Shown in pieces: positions 14,837 through 24,239 of a stretch of DNA of 34,307 bases (positions are counted from its first letter, which is position 1; each line of letters opens with the position of its first letter). The DNA lies in assembly GCA_017411665.1 (NCBI GenBank), contig JAFQPT010000222.1:1-34307 (forward strand), read 5' to 3'. This DNA is from Oscillospiraceae bacterium. Its GTDB lineage: Bacteria > Bacillota_A > Clostridia > Oscillospirales > Oscillospiraceae. Below the pieces are notes generated by a model, which made no database searches, had not been told where the DNA came from, and saw only the letters and a program-made list of their open reading frames with translations. A program made the position numbers and the translations under genes.

Positions 14837-15102
14837 TAAAAGTGCATTTTTTTGATTGGGACATGCCAATGTTGGATGTTGAAAAGCAATTAGGCATTGA
14901 CATGCCGGTGGACGCATTCCTTTGTCATCATGTGGTAGGCGTAAGCCTTGACTCAACAGATAACGAAGCGGATATGGAGAACAACTGGATTTATTGGTTT
15001 TCTGCGGATGATGATAGGCGCAGGGCAGAAGATATGATGCGGCTGATTGATGAGCATAAGGACCCAAACAGCTCGATGGGCTACACTGTTACGGTCATTT
15101 GA
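14833..15102 (+). CDS. Unknown protein
   Basis: An 89-residue acidic protein (MIKVHFFDWDMPMLDVEKQL...). It may be a small alpha/beta fold; no domain recognised. Its ATG overlaps the previous stop (ATGA), showing translational coupling, and the next gene begins 14 bp after its stop. Its operon partners do not reveal a function. Confidence 0.65.
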   Translation: MIKVHFFDWDMPMLDVEKQLGIDMPVDAFLCHHVVGVSLDSTDNEADMENNWIYWFSADDDRRRAEDMMRLIDEHKDPNSSMGYTVTVI

Positions 15103-15116
15103 TTAGGAGGCGCTGC

Positions 15117-15422
15117 ATGGGAACCATGGCTAATATTACGTTGGAAGATATCATTCAGAGAAAAATTCAATACTGTGAAAATGACCGCGACCAGGAACTG
15201 AAGGATATGAATGCAGGTTATGTGCGTGGCTACCGTCAGATGCTTTTGGATATGCATTTGACAGAAGGTGATTTTGTAGCAAAATACTCGGGCATTGTGA
15301 AGAACCTAAAAAGCGCGTTTGAGGATGCAACTTGCGATGATGAATTGAGCGGGTACAATAATGCTATAGTGGATGTTTTGTGCCTACTGGATAATAAGTA
15401 TCTTTTCGATGAGAGTATATGA
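15117..15422 (+). CDS. Unknown protein
   Basis: A 101-residue helical protein (MGTMANITLEDIIQRKIQYC...). No signal peptide or known motif. The start is ATG 15117, six bases after TTAGGAGG; the frame is open to 15099 but without a ribosome site. It is third in the 14483 operon. Confidence 0.65.
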   Translation: MGTMANITLEDIIQRKIQYCENDRDQELKDMNAGYVRGYRQMLLDMHLTEGDFVAKYSGIVKNLKSAFEDATCDDELSGYNNAIVDVLCLLDNKYLFDESI

Positions 15423-15488
15423 CTCTGAATGGAGACAGGGTAATGGAGGCGTCGGTGGATTATCTTTAAGTAGGAAAGAAGGGTGAAG

Positions 15489-15815
15489 ATGAAAACAAAG
15501 AGAGTATTCGGCACCATTTTCGGCGCCTGTGCAGCATTAGCAGGGATGCTTCTTATAAAAAAACTGGCCGATGAAGATAGAGGGAAATATAGCTCAAGTT
15601 GGTTTGCTTCGCTATCAGATGAAGAATTCTATGCCGAACGGGAACCGGTGCGAAAGAAGGCACGGGAAAATGGCGGCGACGATGCTGCTGAAGCGTTGCT
15701 ACACCGCTTTGATGAAGAAGAAAACCGCAGATTGAACGAAAGATATATGAGAGAGCATCCTGAGTCAAAGCGAGTATACCGGGAACATGGGTGGTATCTT
15801 CCTAACGATGATTAA
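15489..15815 (+). CDS. Small protein with an N-terminal membrane anchor
   Basis: A 108-residue protein. A hydrophobic segment at about 6-24 (VFGTIFGACAALAGMLLIK) anchors it; the rest is charged and helical (SDEEFYAEREPVRKKARENG), ending HGWYLPNDD. ATG 15489 follows AAGAAGG by six bases; GTG 15483 is less likely. Similar short anchored proteins are common in Clostridia, but I know of no assigned role. It lies 66 bp after the previous gene, probably in the same operon, and is followed by a strong terminator. Confidence 0.65.
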   Translation: MKTKRVFGTIFGACAALAGMLLIKKLADEDRGKYSSSWFASLSDEEFYAEREPVRKKARENGGDDAAEALLHRFDEEENRRLNERYMREHPESKRVYREHGWYLPNDD

Positions 15816-15823
15816 TTTTGAAT

Positions 15824-15864
15824 GAGGAAGCAGCATGGCGTCAGATGGCACCATGCTGCTCCTC
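15824..15864 (+). terminator. Terminator of the 14483-15815 operon
   Basis: A 14-bp stem with one bulged A (GAGGAAGCAGCATGG paired with CCATGCTGCTCCTC), followed by TTTT. The right arm lies inside the last codons of ywbE on the other strand. Confidence 0.8.
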
Positions 15865-16062
15865 TTTTCCAACAATTCTCTGTACCCGGCCAACCTGTCC
15901 GTCAGTCAGCATGACTTTGATGCCGCGGGTATGGGTAGCTTTATTGGTCAGCACCTTCTCCACAATACCACGAGTCAAGATGCCGGTAGGCTGGTCCTTT
16001 TTCAGCACAATATCCACCACCAGCCCAGGGTGGATGCAGCTGCGAATCATGTTCTTTTCCAT
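15841..16062 (-). CDS. ywbE: YwbE family protein
   Basis: A 73-residue protein of the YwbE (DUF2196) family, uncharacterised small proteins found widely in Firmicutes. The family signature is very clear: IHPGLVVDIVLKKDQPTG, then LTRGIVEKVLTNKATHTRGI, then KVMLTDGQVGRVQRIV. Family members are about 60-70 residues, so this is full length. The ATG at 16062 has AAGGAG 5-6 bases upstream. It lies downstream of the giant adhesin, separated by a hairpin, and seems unrelated to it in function. It could be an ordinary chromosomal gene, which would make this a patch of host DNA or a carried passenger. Confidence 0.9.
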   Translation of the reverse strand: MEKNMIRSCIHPGLVVDIVLKKDQPTGILTRGIVEKVLTNKATHTRGIKVMLTDGQVGRVQRIVGKEEQHGAI

Positions 16063-16078
16063 AATCTCTCCTTGATGT

Positions 16079-16106
16079 GCGAGGGGCCTCGTTGGAGGCC
16101 CCTCGC
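16079..16106. terminator. Hairpin after the adhesin gene
   Basis: A perfect 12-bp stem (GCGAGGGGCCTC and complement) with a GTTG loop, 8 bp after the last codon of the adhesin remnant. TTTT follows on the plus strand only; on the minus strand the T tail is missing, so termination there may be partial, with some read-through into ywbE. Confidence 0.6.
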
Positions 16107-16113
16107 GGTTTTG

Positions 16114-16869
16114 TTATCTGCGCTTGGACTTTCGGACACAAATCAAAGTAACGGCAAGAGCCAGAGCCATGACGCCGGCCGCGCACAGCAACACGGGCGT
16201 CCAGTCAGTCAAGCCGGTGCGGGGGATGTAGGGGGTATTGGTAAGGCGCAGTTCGCCAGTGATGGTGCCATCTGCATGGAGGGTAATAACGTGGGTGCCC
16301 TCATCCAAAATGTACCCCTCCGGACTGATGGATTCGCGGTAGATGAAGGTGCCTAATTTCGGCGCGGCGAAATAGACGAGACCATCGGGGCCAGTCACAC
16401 CGACCTCGACCAGTTTCCCTTCCTCATCCCACAGCTCAATGGTGGCACCCTCCAGAGGACGGCCAGTACCCGACTCCACCTTCTCAATGATTATGGTGTT
16501 GGGAACATTGGTGATGGTCAAGTCACCGGTGATGCTCAAATCCTCGTTGACGGTAAAGGAGAAGAACTCCTCGTTGAGGATGAAACCCTTCGGTGCAACC
16601 ACCTCGTGAAAATAAAATTTCCCGGGATTCGGACGCTCAAACTCAAACAGACCCGCCTCATTGGAATATCCGGAGGCAATGACATTGTGGTTTTCGTCCA
16701 GCACCTCGATGTAGGCGCCGGGGACGCCCTCGGCGTTGGTCACATTGGTCTTGTTGATATAGACCGGCTTACGGTCGTTGAGGATGGTGTCGTCACCAGT
16801 CACCCTTCCGCCAGCGACGGTGAAGGTGTACCAGTTCTCGTTGAGTTCATAAGGTTCCACCGTAGCAGA
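16114..16869 (-). pseudogene. C-terminal end of the giant adhesin, cut off by an in-frame stop
   Basis: This stretch continues the adhesin reading frame directly after the TAA at 16870-16872 and ends at its natural stop. It encodes about 250 residues: the second half of one SpaA/CnaB repeat, two complete repeats with E-boxes (FHEVVAPKGFILNEE and YRESISPEGYILDE), the sortase signal IPRTG, a transmembrane segment (PVLLCAAGVMALALAVTLI) and the basic tail RKSKRR. It could start at GTG 16860, but there is no ribosome site, signal peptide or promoter, so independent expression is unlikely. The sequence is otherwise undamaged, so the nonsense change is recent, is suppressed, or is a base-calling error. 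Confidence 0.85.
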
Positions 16870-19800
16870 TTAACGGAACCAGTAGACGCCGTTCTTCGGA
16901 CGGTCGAAAGTAAATTTACCCTGTACGCTGGTCTTGCCGGAGGCAATCAGCTCCGTCTTATCCTCATTCCAGACCTCCAGCTCCACACCGGGGATGCCGG
17001 TCATCGTCACGCTGTCCAGCTTGTTCAGCGTAACCTTCGGGGTAGAGGGACCGGGGCCGGGACCGGGATTATCGGGTCGGTCAGGGATACGCTCGTCCTT
17101 GATGGTGTTGTCGCCGGTGATGCTTCCATCGGGGTGGACAATGAATTCAAAGACTTCCTCATTGACCAGGTAGCCGGACGGTGCGTAAATCTCGCGGAAG
17201 GTAAATTTTCCGGGACTCGGCAAGTCGAAGTAGAAGCGGCCGTCGGACCCGGAGTAGCCGGACGCATAGACATTGCCATCCACATCGTAGATTTCAATTT
17301 TCGCGCCGGCCAGCAGCTTCGCGCCAGTGACGTCCGTTTTCAGGATATAGGGGCGCACATCATTGTAGATGGGATTGGTGCCGCTGCCCTCGCCCTCAAT
17401 ACCACCGTCGGGGATACCGGCATTGATGTCGCTGCTGGCATTGATTTTCACCTGCAGCTGCTTCACCCAACTGTCGCTGCGGGCGAGCGTGACGGACTGG
17501 GTATTATACTGGCGGATGTCGTTGTAGGAAGTCTCGTCCATGGGCATAGCCTGGGTGATGACCTGATAATCCACATTCAGGAAGTTGTCGGCGGACCCGT
17601 TTACTTTCAGCATGGGCTTATTGGAGTCGCCGATGGCGCCGCTGATAATGCCCTCCGCGCTCATGGTCAGGCAGCCGTTATTACTCAAATCCACACGGTA
17701 GATGGTACTGTCAGACATGAGCAGGATGACCTCGTAACTGGGCAGCACAGGCAAATTGGAGAGCGTGGATACGTCCTTGCTCTCGCCGTTGACCCATGCG
17801 GAGGTCACGGTACCCTGCAGAACATTGAGGGTGCCGTAGGTGTGGTCATGGGCGAGGGCAACATCCACTTCGGCACTGCCGCCGACAGCAGACAGGGAAA
17901 GCTGCTTTGCTACCCAGTTGTGGCTGGCGCTGGTGTCAGTGGTCGCAGTAGTCACCCAATCGATTTGAGTCCCATCTGCCAGTACGGTGTTTCCATCGGT
18001 ACAGACGTTCTTCACACCGTCAGAATAGGAGAGGGACATGTTGGTGTCGTTAGGCGCGGTCCAGCTGGCGCCGGTGAAAGAGAGCGTCCCGGCCTCAGCG
18101 GTCTTGGCACCGAAACGAACATCCCGCACTGTGGCCACAGACAGGTCGATGATGATTTCGCCCTTGTCCAGGTCAATGAGCCAGCCTTCCGGTACCACAT
18201 GAGATGTGTTGCTGATGATGGCCTGCGGGTCGGCGTCGGTACCGAAGATAATGGCACCGTCGGGGATATAGGGGACATCCAGCATCTGACCGGGATTCTC
18301 ATCATCCTCCACCTGCTTCACGGGAAGCTCGTGGTAATAGCTGTACTTTGTCTTATCATAGGTGATGACCACCTTCTTGGAGCCGGAAGCGCGGTCGGCC
18401 AGGAACATGGCTGTGGTTCCGTCTTCGGCTCTGGCCTGTGTAGTAATTTCCCGGTACATGGAAGTGGTCTCCGCCACATAGCCGGTATAGGCAACGTAGG
18501 GGTTATAGATAACAGAGGTGGACCCATCTTCGTTGTCGGAGGTGGAGATGTTTTTACCCACGCCGGTATCCAGCGAAACGGCCTCATCCCCATCCGTGAA
18601 GATGGCAGTATAGGTGTTCTGCTCCACCGTCAACTCCATGGAGGAGCCGTTGGCAAAAGTGATGGTCGCAGGCTGACCCATAACGACGGTAATCACGAAA
18701 GTGCTGCGGTCAGCATCCACAGTATTCTGCACCAGTACACCGCTACCAAGCGTTTCAGCGTCCAGAGCCTCCGTGGTATCGTATTTAACTCCGTTGACCG
18801 TCATGGACAGGGGAGGAATCTGTGTCAAAGTCACGATTTCCACCTCTGCCATCTTATAGCCGGTGTGGGACACCTTGCCGGAGACGCCCAGATTCTCATA
18901 GGTGAACTTCAACCCATCGGCCTTGGTCTCCTCATCTACACGGAAGATAAACCGGGTATCATTCAGAGAATAGCCGGGTAAGGTCTGGAGTTCTTTCACA
19001 TAGTAGTCGCCAATGGGGAGCTTAATGGTCTCCACCGCTTTACCAAACTCATCCACCGTCAGCGTGGCCACCAGAGTATCTGCGGGGATGCTCGCGGTAG
19101 TTACCGTAGCGCCGTCCGCAGCAGTGTAATTCGCGGCAATGGGATTGTAGGCATAGACGCCGAAGATGGCGCCGGCACGCGGCTCATATTCATCGGACCC
19201 AAGCGCCTTCTGGAACTCCTTATAGAGGTCAAGTTGTACGCTCATGGCGCCGTTGCCGATTTCAGCAGAGCGCCAGATAAGAGGCGTATACTGATTCTCG
19301 TAGGTGAGGGAGAAGGGGAATGCCTGGTTGGTGGCGACAAAACCATCCACTACGGAGGATTCGCGGATGATATAGTCGCCCAACGGGAGCAGAGACGACG
19401 TGGCGACTCCATCGGGACCGGAAGTGATGCGCTCCACAAGACTGCTCAAAGGATAACGCATGGTCTTATAGATGGCCCGGAACTGCAGGTTGCCCCGCTG
19501 TACGCCAGTAACCGCATCGGGAACGACCAGCGAAACGGATTCATAGGCGCCGTCGTAGTCGATAAGGAACGCTTCGCGCTCCTCCGCAGCGCTGGACACG
19601 ACCTCGATTTGATAATAGGTCAGGGGGATGACGTCGCTTGCCTCATAGCGTGTTACACGGACATAGTTGTATTCATCGAAGACGACCTCGTTGTGGTTAT
19701 GGTCCGGCGTCAGGCCGCCATTCGCCCAGTCGAAGTAGTCAATCTCGACATTGCGGTAGTAAATGACCGGAAGCTCCGCAGTGGCGGGCACCTGCAGCGT

Positions 19801-22800
19801 TGTCTTGGAGAAGCCGCCGAGATAGACCATCTCCACCTTTGTTCCATCAATCATATCGAAGTAGACGGGTGCAGAGGGGTGCTTGATGACAATGGTGGTC
19901 TGATTCCCGCCGTCCGCCATAGGAACGGTGGCAATGTCACAGCCAACGCTGTCAGCAATGACAGGCTCTACATTGAAAGGATTTGTAATGACGGCCGTGG
20001 CGGTGTCTTCATTGGTGGCAACGTTGGAAAGAAGGATGCCGTCCATCTCGAAATACCATCCGTCGTTGCTTTCGTTATGCTGTGTCAGCATCACATCCAG
20101 TTCCTGAACGCGCACCTTGTAGATATTTCCTTCGGAATCGCTGTCTACCCACCGGTAGGTGTCCAGGTCAGGGTCATAGACATAGCACTTATAGAGGTAG
20201 TCGCCGCTTTCCTCATCCAGACGCTCGGCCAAAATGATGCCGGTTGCCTCTACATATTCGTAGCCTTCGGGGATGTTGTCGGGAACGAACTGCTCCAGGC
20301 CGGTGCCGTCTACATTCTGACAGGTAATGTTCCCTTCGTCATCTGTATAGAGGACCTTGATATCCTCGCCCACCTGTACGAATACGCGGGTCTGGGTAGC
20401 GTAGAGGAAGGTCGCCCCGGCGGGCAACTCAGGCAGATTGAAGACTGCTTCCTGCTTATACGTGGGCATCAGATACAGGGCGGGGTCCGCAGTGTCACGG
20501 GGCTGCCATTCAATGACCGGTTCTTCAGGCGTATCGTCGGGATTATCCCCGGCGCCGGCATCGGGGTTTTCTTCACCACCATCTTCCGGGGGGATGACAA
20601 CGGCCACACGGATATCGTTGAGGAACTGGTCGTTGACAATGAGGAACCGGGTGTCGGAAACGCTGTGCAGGGAATAGCCGGCAGGAATCTCCGGCAGATT
20701 GTTAATGAGGTCTGGATTGGTGCTATCAGCAATCTCCGGCGTCAGCACACGGCTTCGCGTAAAGCTCTGCGGTACGACGCGGATGGCCGACATATCGTAT
20801 TCGTTGACAGTCTCCGCCTTGACCTCCAGCTTGTTCCCGTTGGCGTAGACTGCGCTGCTGTCACAGGTCACGACTTCTCCACCGTTTTTAATGACAGGCA
20901 TGGTGTCGTCGATATAGGGGAGGTAGTCGTCTGCTGTGATGGTGCGCCTGACGTGGATGTCAGTGTAGTTCCAGCCGCCGGCGCTGTATTCGAAGCCAAA
21001 GGTGACCTCGTAGTCGTAGGTCAGCCCATCCACATGGTTGGAGAAGTTCAGCGAATAGGTTGTGCCTTTCTGGATGGGCGTCAGGTATTCCACAGTATTG
21101 ACATTGCTCTCGCTGATGTCACGGGGGTATGTGTGGATGACCTCTGCACCGCTGCCCTCATGGGTGCCGGACTGGATGATTTCCATGTCCGGGAACTGGG
21201 CGTGGGTCAGCACATCCGTTATCAGCCGGATTTCCTCACCGGTCAGTTTGTCGTAGGCTTTGGGCGGGTCCTCGCCGTCGTCCAGCAGCACATCCTCCGC
21301 CGCAAAGATGTCAAAGGTGGCGCCTTCCAGAGGGAAGCTCTCGAACACAGGCTCAAAGACGGTAAAGCCGTCCTGCTCCACTTCCCGGAACCCCACAAGC
21401 CGCTCGCCCAGTTTGGAGATTTCCACTTTGCCCTTGACCTGGGAATTGGGCATGGTGACAGTCAGATAATAAGGCTCATAGTCCTCGCCGTCCATGTGGT
21501 CGGCCTGCTCCGTCACCTCGAAGGGGAAGTAGTTATAGACGATGTCCTCGTCTTTGGTGTAATCGATATGGTTGCCGTTTTCGTCATAGACGGCTACTTT
21601 CTGGATATAGGTCTTGTTGCCATCGACCGTTTCTGCCTCTCCATCGGTGTCATAGGCGCCGATGAAGTAATGCTCCGGAACCACCAGTTCCTCCAGTTGA
21701 TATGAGCCATAAGGCAGCTCATAATCGATGGTGATTTTCCCCATGGGGTCCGTATAGAAGATATAGTCCTCCGCACTGGTCACGCTGGCGTTGATATTGC
21801 TGGCGTTAGGGAGGTAGCGGCCGTAGCCGGGGGTCTGGGTGGGGTCCGCGTATTCGGGGCTGCCCAGATAGCGGATACGGAATGCGGTCTTGGCGGAGGG
21901 GATGGTCTTTCCCGTCTCCTCATCTACCTTCACCACTTCCACGATGTTACGCTTATCCGTGTTGATGACGTCGGTGGAATGGACGTAGTTGTCCTCGGGG
22001 ATATAGACATAGAAGGACTCCAGCACGTATCGGTCCGCATCGGCGGAAATCTCGGAAATGAGATAGGTGCCGTAGGGGATATTGTAGATGAACATCTGGC
22101 CAAACTCGCTGACCGTCAGGGGATTACTGGGGTCGGCAGGGGTGCCGGAGCCGTCGTTCATCACCTGATAGACATTCATCAGTGTGTTCATGGAGTGGCT
22201 GGTATCCCGCCGTACCTTCACATAGGGGCAGTTTTCATAGCCCTCGAAGGCTGCCGCTTCCTCTGCGGTCATGGACACCATGATATCCTCATCCACGATG
22301 CGCATGGTCCAGAGGGAATCGGTGGAATACTCCTTGCCGCTGACAGCCCCGCCGGCGACGGTGCCTTTGCCTTCCTCTTGACTGAAGATATCGTCGCTCC
22401 CGATTTCCTTGATGATTTGCAGGGAGCCGGTGAAGACGGTGTTGATGAATACATCCTCATCGCCGCTGTTGATGGGTGTGTCCTCCGTGGCCAGCACTTC
22501 CTGTCCGGTCATGTTATAGGTCTGTCCGTCCAGCGTGATGGTGTACTCGAAGGGGGTGAAGTCGGAGTAGGGGTCTTCACGGCTTGCGCTGGCGTAGTAG
22601 GTCACCTCATGGGTATAGGTCCGAGGGTCAAGATGATGGCCCAGAGGGGCGCCGGTCTCCTCCACGGTAATGGTGGCGGTACCGGAATAAATCATCTCGC
22701 TGACGAACTCAATTTCTGTGGCCTCCTCGCCCTCGCCCTCTGTGTAGGTGGAGGTGACTTCTTCATAATGCACGATGCTCTTGGGGTCCTGCTCACCGTC

Positions 22801-24174
22801 CCAGGGATAGACGACGGCAGAGGCACCATGTCCATACAGGTCGGCGGAAGTGCTGATGCTGCCGCTGTCGCCCATATCGGTAGCCCAGGAGACTGTGAAG
22901 ACGGCGTTCAGCTCGGAGCCGCCAGCCGGGGTGCAGGTGTCACTGTCAAACCAGCCATATTCATCGTACTTATGGATGTCAAACTGAAAATAGGGGAAGA
23001 CAGGGACGTCAGAATCAGCTTCGGTATCTGCACGGACGGCCAAATAGACACCGTTGAAGGTGGGCGCTTTATAGGCGGTAAAGAAGCACTGCTTCCGGGC
23101 GGGCGCCTGTGCGAAGATGGCCCAGTCCTCATTGTCATAGGCGGAGCTGTCCTCGTTGGGGATGGAGTCTGTTTTCAGGAACATGATGGCGTAATCGGGG
23201 GTGGCGCCATCCTCGCTCATTTCCACTTTGAGGTCGAAACCGCTTTCTGTCCGGGTGATACTGAACAGGCCATCGGCTGAGACCGCGGTATCGCCGATAG
23301 AAAAGCTCTGGACATTCCCGTCAATGGCAACATACTTAATGTTCTTGTTGAAGCTTTCAATCTGCTTGTCAGAGACGGACAGAGACTTCTCTACGACCTC
23401 CTCGCCGTTGCTGTGCAGATTCAACGGCTTACTGATAGCCGCTTCAAGGGTGGTCTGCGTACGGGCAATGGAGCCGGTATCCGTTGTGGCAATAAAGGCC
23501 GGAACGCCGGCGTGGTAGAGGTTATATATTTCCTCCAGAATCCATGCGTAGCTGTTTTTGACCTTCTGTGCCTCTGCCTCGGTCAAATCCTGCTCCACCT
23601 TATACCACATGCCCTTGGAGTTCGGGTTGCAGACATGCCAGATGAAATTCTGTACGGCATAGACGTCGTAGGTATTATAAGTGCCGGTCTTATCAAATTT
23701 GATGTGCAGCACGGACATCATCTCGATGATAGTCTGGAACGTGCTGGTGTCCAGTGTGTTCAGCACATCGGCGTCCAGAACAGTCTCCCAGTCGAAGTCA
23801 TCCATTTCCTCGCTGGTCACGCTGTCCTGTCCGGCGTTTTTCAGCATGGCCTGGCTGCGTGCAATCCCGATAAGGGACTCCACATTTTCGCCGGTGGCAA
23901 GGGAGACGCTGTATTTGCTGTAGTCTGTGGCACTGCCCTTACCGGGGTCAACACAGTACATGATGCGTTTCGAGGCTACGTCTCGCGGCACCTCGAACCA
24001 ACCGCTGTGACCGTTGTTGTAGGTCTCCCAGAACTTGATGCCGGCGTATTCTACCGCATTGGTGCTGCGGCCTTCGGTCAGGGCCGGTTCCAAGGCGAAT
24101 ACGGAAGTCGGCATCAGGGACAGGATAACTACGACCGCCAGCAACAGAGCGGTGAGTTTCTTGCATTGTCTCAT
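16870..24174 (-). CDS. Giant thioester-domain and SpaA-repeat adhesin, truncated by a nonsense codon
   Basis: A 2434-residue secreted protein; the intact frame would reach about 2686. The signal peptide is at 1-27 (LTALLLAVVVILSLMPTSVF). Next comes a thioester-type domain (about 40-200) with the expected Cys74 in MYCVDPG and Gln175 in YAVQNFIWHVC; such domains form an internal Cys-Gln bond that can attach covalently to host surfaces. Many SpaA/CnaB-like repeats follow, recognised by E-boxes: YGTYLISEIS, YGSYQLEELVVPEHY, LGDYIIRESSVVDGF, IGDYYVKELQTLPGY and PGKFTFREIYAPSGY. There is a Pro/Gly linker (PDRPDNPGPGPGPSTP) near the end. The frame stops at TAA 16870 exactly where the next E-box glutamate is expected, losing the sortase anchor. 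ATG 24174 fits AGGAGG with 6 bases between; ATG 24180 abuts it. Element copy 7 is 45 bp upstream. Without an anchor the product would be released. Confidence 0.9.
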   Translation of the reverse strand: MRQCKKLTALLLAVVVILSLMPTSVFALEPALTEGRSTNAVEYAGIKFWETYNNGHSGWFEVPRDVASKRIMYCVDPGKGSATDYSKYSVSLATGENVESLIGIARSQAMLKNAGQDSVTSEEMDDFDWETVLDADVLNTLDTSTFQTIIEMMSVLHIKFDKTGTYNTYDVYAVQNFIWHVCNPNSKGMWYKVEQDLTEAEAQKVKNSYAWILEEIYNLYHAGVPAFIATTDTGSIARTQTTLEAAISKPLNLHSNGEEVVEKSLSVSDKQIESFNKNIKYVAIDGNVQSFSIGDTAVSADGLFSITRTESGFDLKVEMSEDGATPDYAIMFLKTDSIPNEDSSAYDNEDWAIFAQAPARKQCFFTAYKAPTFNGVYLAVRADTEADSDVPVFPYFQFDIHKYDEYGWFDSDTCTPAGGSELNAVFTVSWATDMGDSGSISTSADLYGHGASAVVYPWDGEQDPKSIVHYEEVTSTYTEGEGEEATEIEFVSEMIYSGTATITVEETGAPLGHHLDPRTYTHEVTYYASASREDPYSDFTPFEYTITLDGQTYNMTGQEVLATEDTPINSGDEDVFINTVFTGSLQIIKEIGSDDIFSQEEGKGTVAGGAVSGKEYSTDSLWTMRIVDEDIMVSMTAEEAAAFEGYENCPYVKVRRDTSHSMNTLMNVYQVMNDGSGTPADPSNPLTVSEFGQMFIYNIPYGTYLISEISADADRYVLESFYVYIPEDNYVHSTDVINTDKRNIVEVVKVDEETGKTIPSAKTAFRIRYLGSPEYADPTQTPGYGRYLPNASNINASVTSAEDYIFYTDPMGKITIDYELPYGSYQLEELVVPEHYFIGAYDTDGEAETVDGNKTYIQKVAVYDENGNHIDYTKDEDIVYNYFPFEVTEQADHMDGEDYEPYYLTVTMPNSQVKGKVEISKLGERLVGFREVEQDGFTVFEPVFESFPLEGATFDIFAAEDVLLDDGEDPPKAYDKLTGEEIRLITDVLTHAQFPDMEIIQSGTHEGSGAEVIHTYPRDISESNVNTVEYLTPIQKGTTYSLNFSNHVDGLTYDYEVTFGFEYSAGGWNYTDIHVRRTITADDYLPYIDDTMPVIKNGGEVVTCDSSAVYANGNKLEVKAETVNEYDMSAIRVVPQSFTRSRVLTPEIADSTNPDLINNLPEIPAGYSLHSVSDTRFLIVNDQFLNDIRVAVVIPPEDGGEENPDAGAGDNPDDTPEEPVIEWQPRDTADPALYLMPTYKQEAVFNLPELPAGATFLYATQTRVFVQVGEDIKVLYTDDEGNITCQNVDGTGLEQFVPDNIPEGYEYVEATGIILAERLDEESGDYLYKCYVYDPDLDTYRWVDSDSEGNIYKVRVQELDVMLTQHNESNDGWYFEMDGILLSNVATNEDTATAVITNPFNVEPVIADSVGCDIATVPMADGGNQTTIVIKHPSAPVYFDMIDGTKVEMVYLGGFSKTTLQVPATAELPVIYYRNVEIDYFDWANGGLTPDHNHNEVVFDEYNYVRVTRYEASDVIPLTYYQIEVVSSAAEEREAFLIDYDGAYESVSLVVPDAVTGVQRGNLQFRAIYKTMRYPLSSLVERITSGPDGVATSSLLPLGDYIIRESSVVDGFVATNQAFPFSLTYENQYTPLIWRSAEIGNGAMSVQLDLYKEFQKALGSDEYEPRAGAIFGVYAYNPIAANYTAADGATVTTASIPADTLVATLTVDEFGKAVETIKLPIGDYYVKELQTLPGYSLNDTRFIFRVDEETKADGLKFTYENLGVSGKVSHTGYKMAEVEIVTLTQIPPLSMTVNGVKYDTTEALDAETLGSGVLVQNTVDADRSTFVITVVMGQPATITFANGSSMELTVEQNTYTAIFTDGDEAVSLDTGVGKNISTSDNEDGSTSVIYNPYVAYTGYVAETTSMYREITTQARAEDGTTAMFLADRASGSKKVVITYDKTKYSYYHELPVKQVEDDENPGQMLDVPYIPDGAIIFGTDADPQAIISNTSHVVPEGWLIDLDKGEIIIDLSVATVRDVRFGAKTAEAGTLSFTGASWTAPNDTNMSLSYSDGVKNVCTDGNTVLADGTQIDWVTTATTDTSASHNWVAKQLSLSAVGGSAEVDVALAHDHTYGTLNVLQGTVTSAWVNGESKDVSTLSNLPVLPSYEVILLMSDSTIYRVDLSNNGCLTMSAEGIISGAIGDSNKPMLKVNGSADNFLNVDYQVITQAMPMDETSYNDIRQYNTQSVTLARSDSWVKQLQVKINASSDINAGIPDGGIEGEGSGTNPIYNDVRPYILKTDVTGAKLLAGAKIEIYDVDGNVYASGYSGSDGRFYFDLPSPGKFTFREIYAPSGYLVNEEVFEFIVHPDGSITGDNTIKDERIPDRPDNPGPGPGPSTPKVTLNKLDSVTMTGIPGVELEVWNEDKTELIASGKTSVQGKFTFDRPKNGVYWFR

Positions 24175-24199
24175 AAACATCCTCCTGTTTCATAATTTT

Positions 24200-24217
24200 G
24201 TTGCTTGAGCGAGCAAC
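24200..24217 (-). promoter_or_regulatory. Leader hairpin of the adhesin mRNA
   Basis: GTTGCT-TGAGCG-AGCAAC, a 6-bp perfect stem between element copy 7 and the ribosome site. It may stabilise the mRNA 5' end; no known riboswitch is recognised. Confidence 0.35.
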
Positions 24218-24218
24218 C

Positions 24219-24234
24219 CAAGTATGTCAGAAGC
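24219..24234 (-). promoter_or_regulatory. Recurrent CATACT element, copy 7
   Basis: The minus strand reads GCTTCTGACATACTTG, 45 bp before the adhesin ATG and 5 bp after the stop of the lipoprotein gene. Confidence 0.6.
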
Positions 24235-24239
24235 AATGT

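Noticed and set aside
16860..16872. Stop-codon reassignment explaining the internal TAA in the adhesin
   Set aside because: Other genes in the window, such as the sigma factor at 10854 and both DUF4179 genes of modules B and A, end normally at TAA or TAG, and no gene contains several internal TAA codons.
16606..21705. Very long plus-strand open frames (16606-18981 and 19234-21705) opposite the adhesin gene
   Set aside because: They are antisense shadows of a repetitive, GC-biased gene; no ribosome site, low-complexity Gly/Val/His/Asp composition and no domain. The minus-strand frame has a signal peptide, domains and a ribosome site.
24200..24217. Riboswitch in the adhesin leader
   Set aside because: Only a 6-bp hairpin is visible; the leader is about 40 bases, too short for known riboswitch classes.
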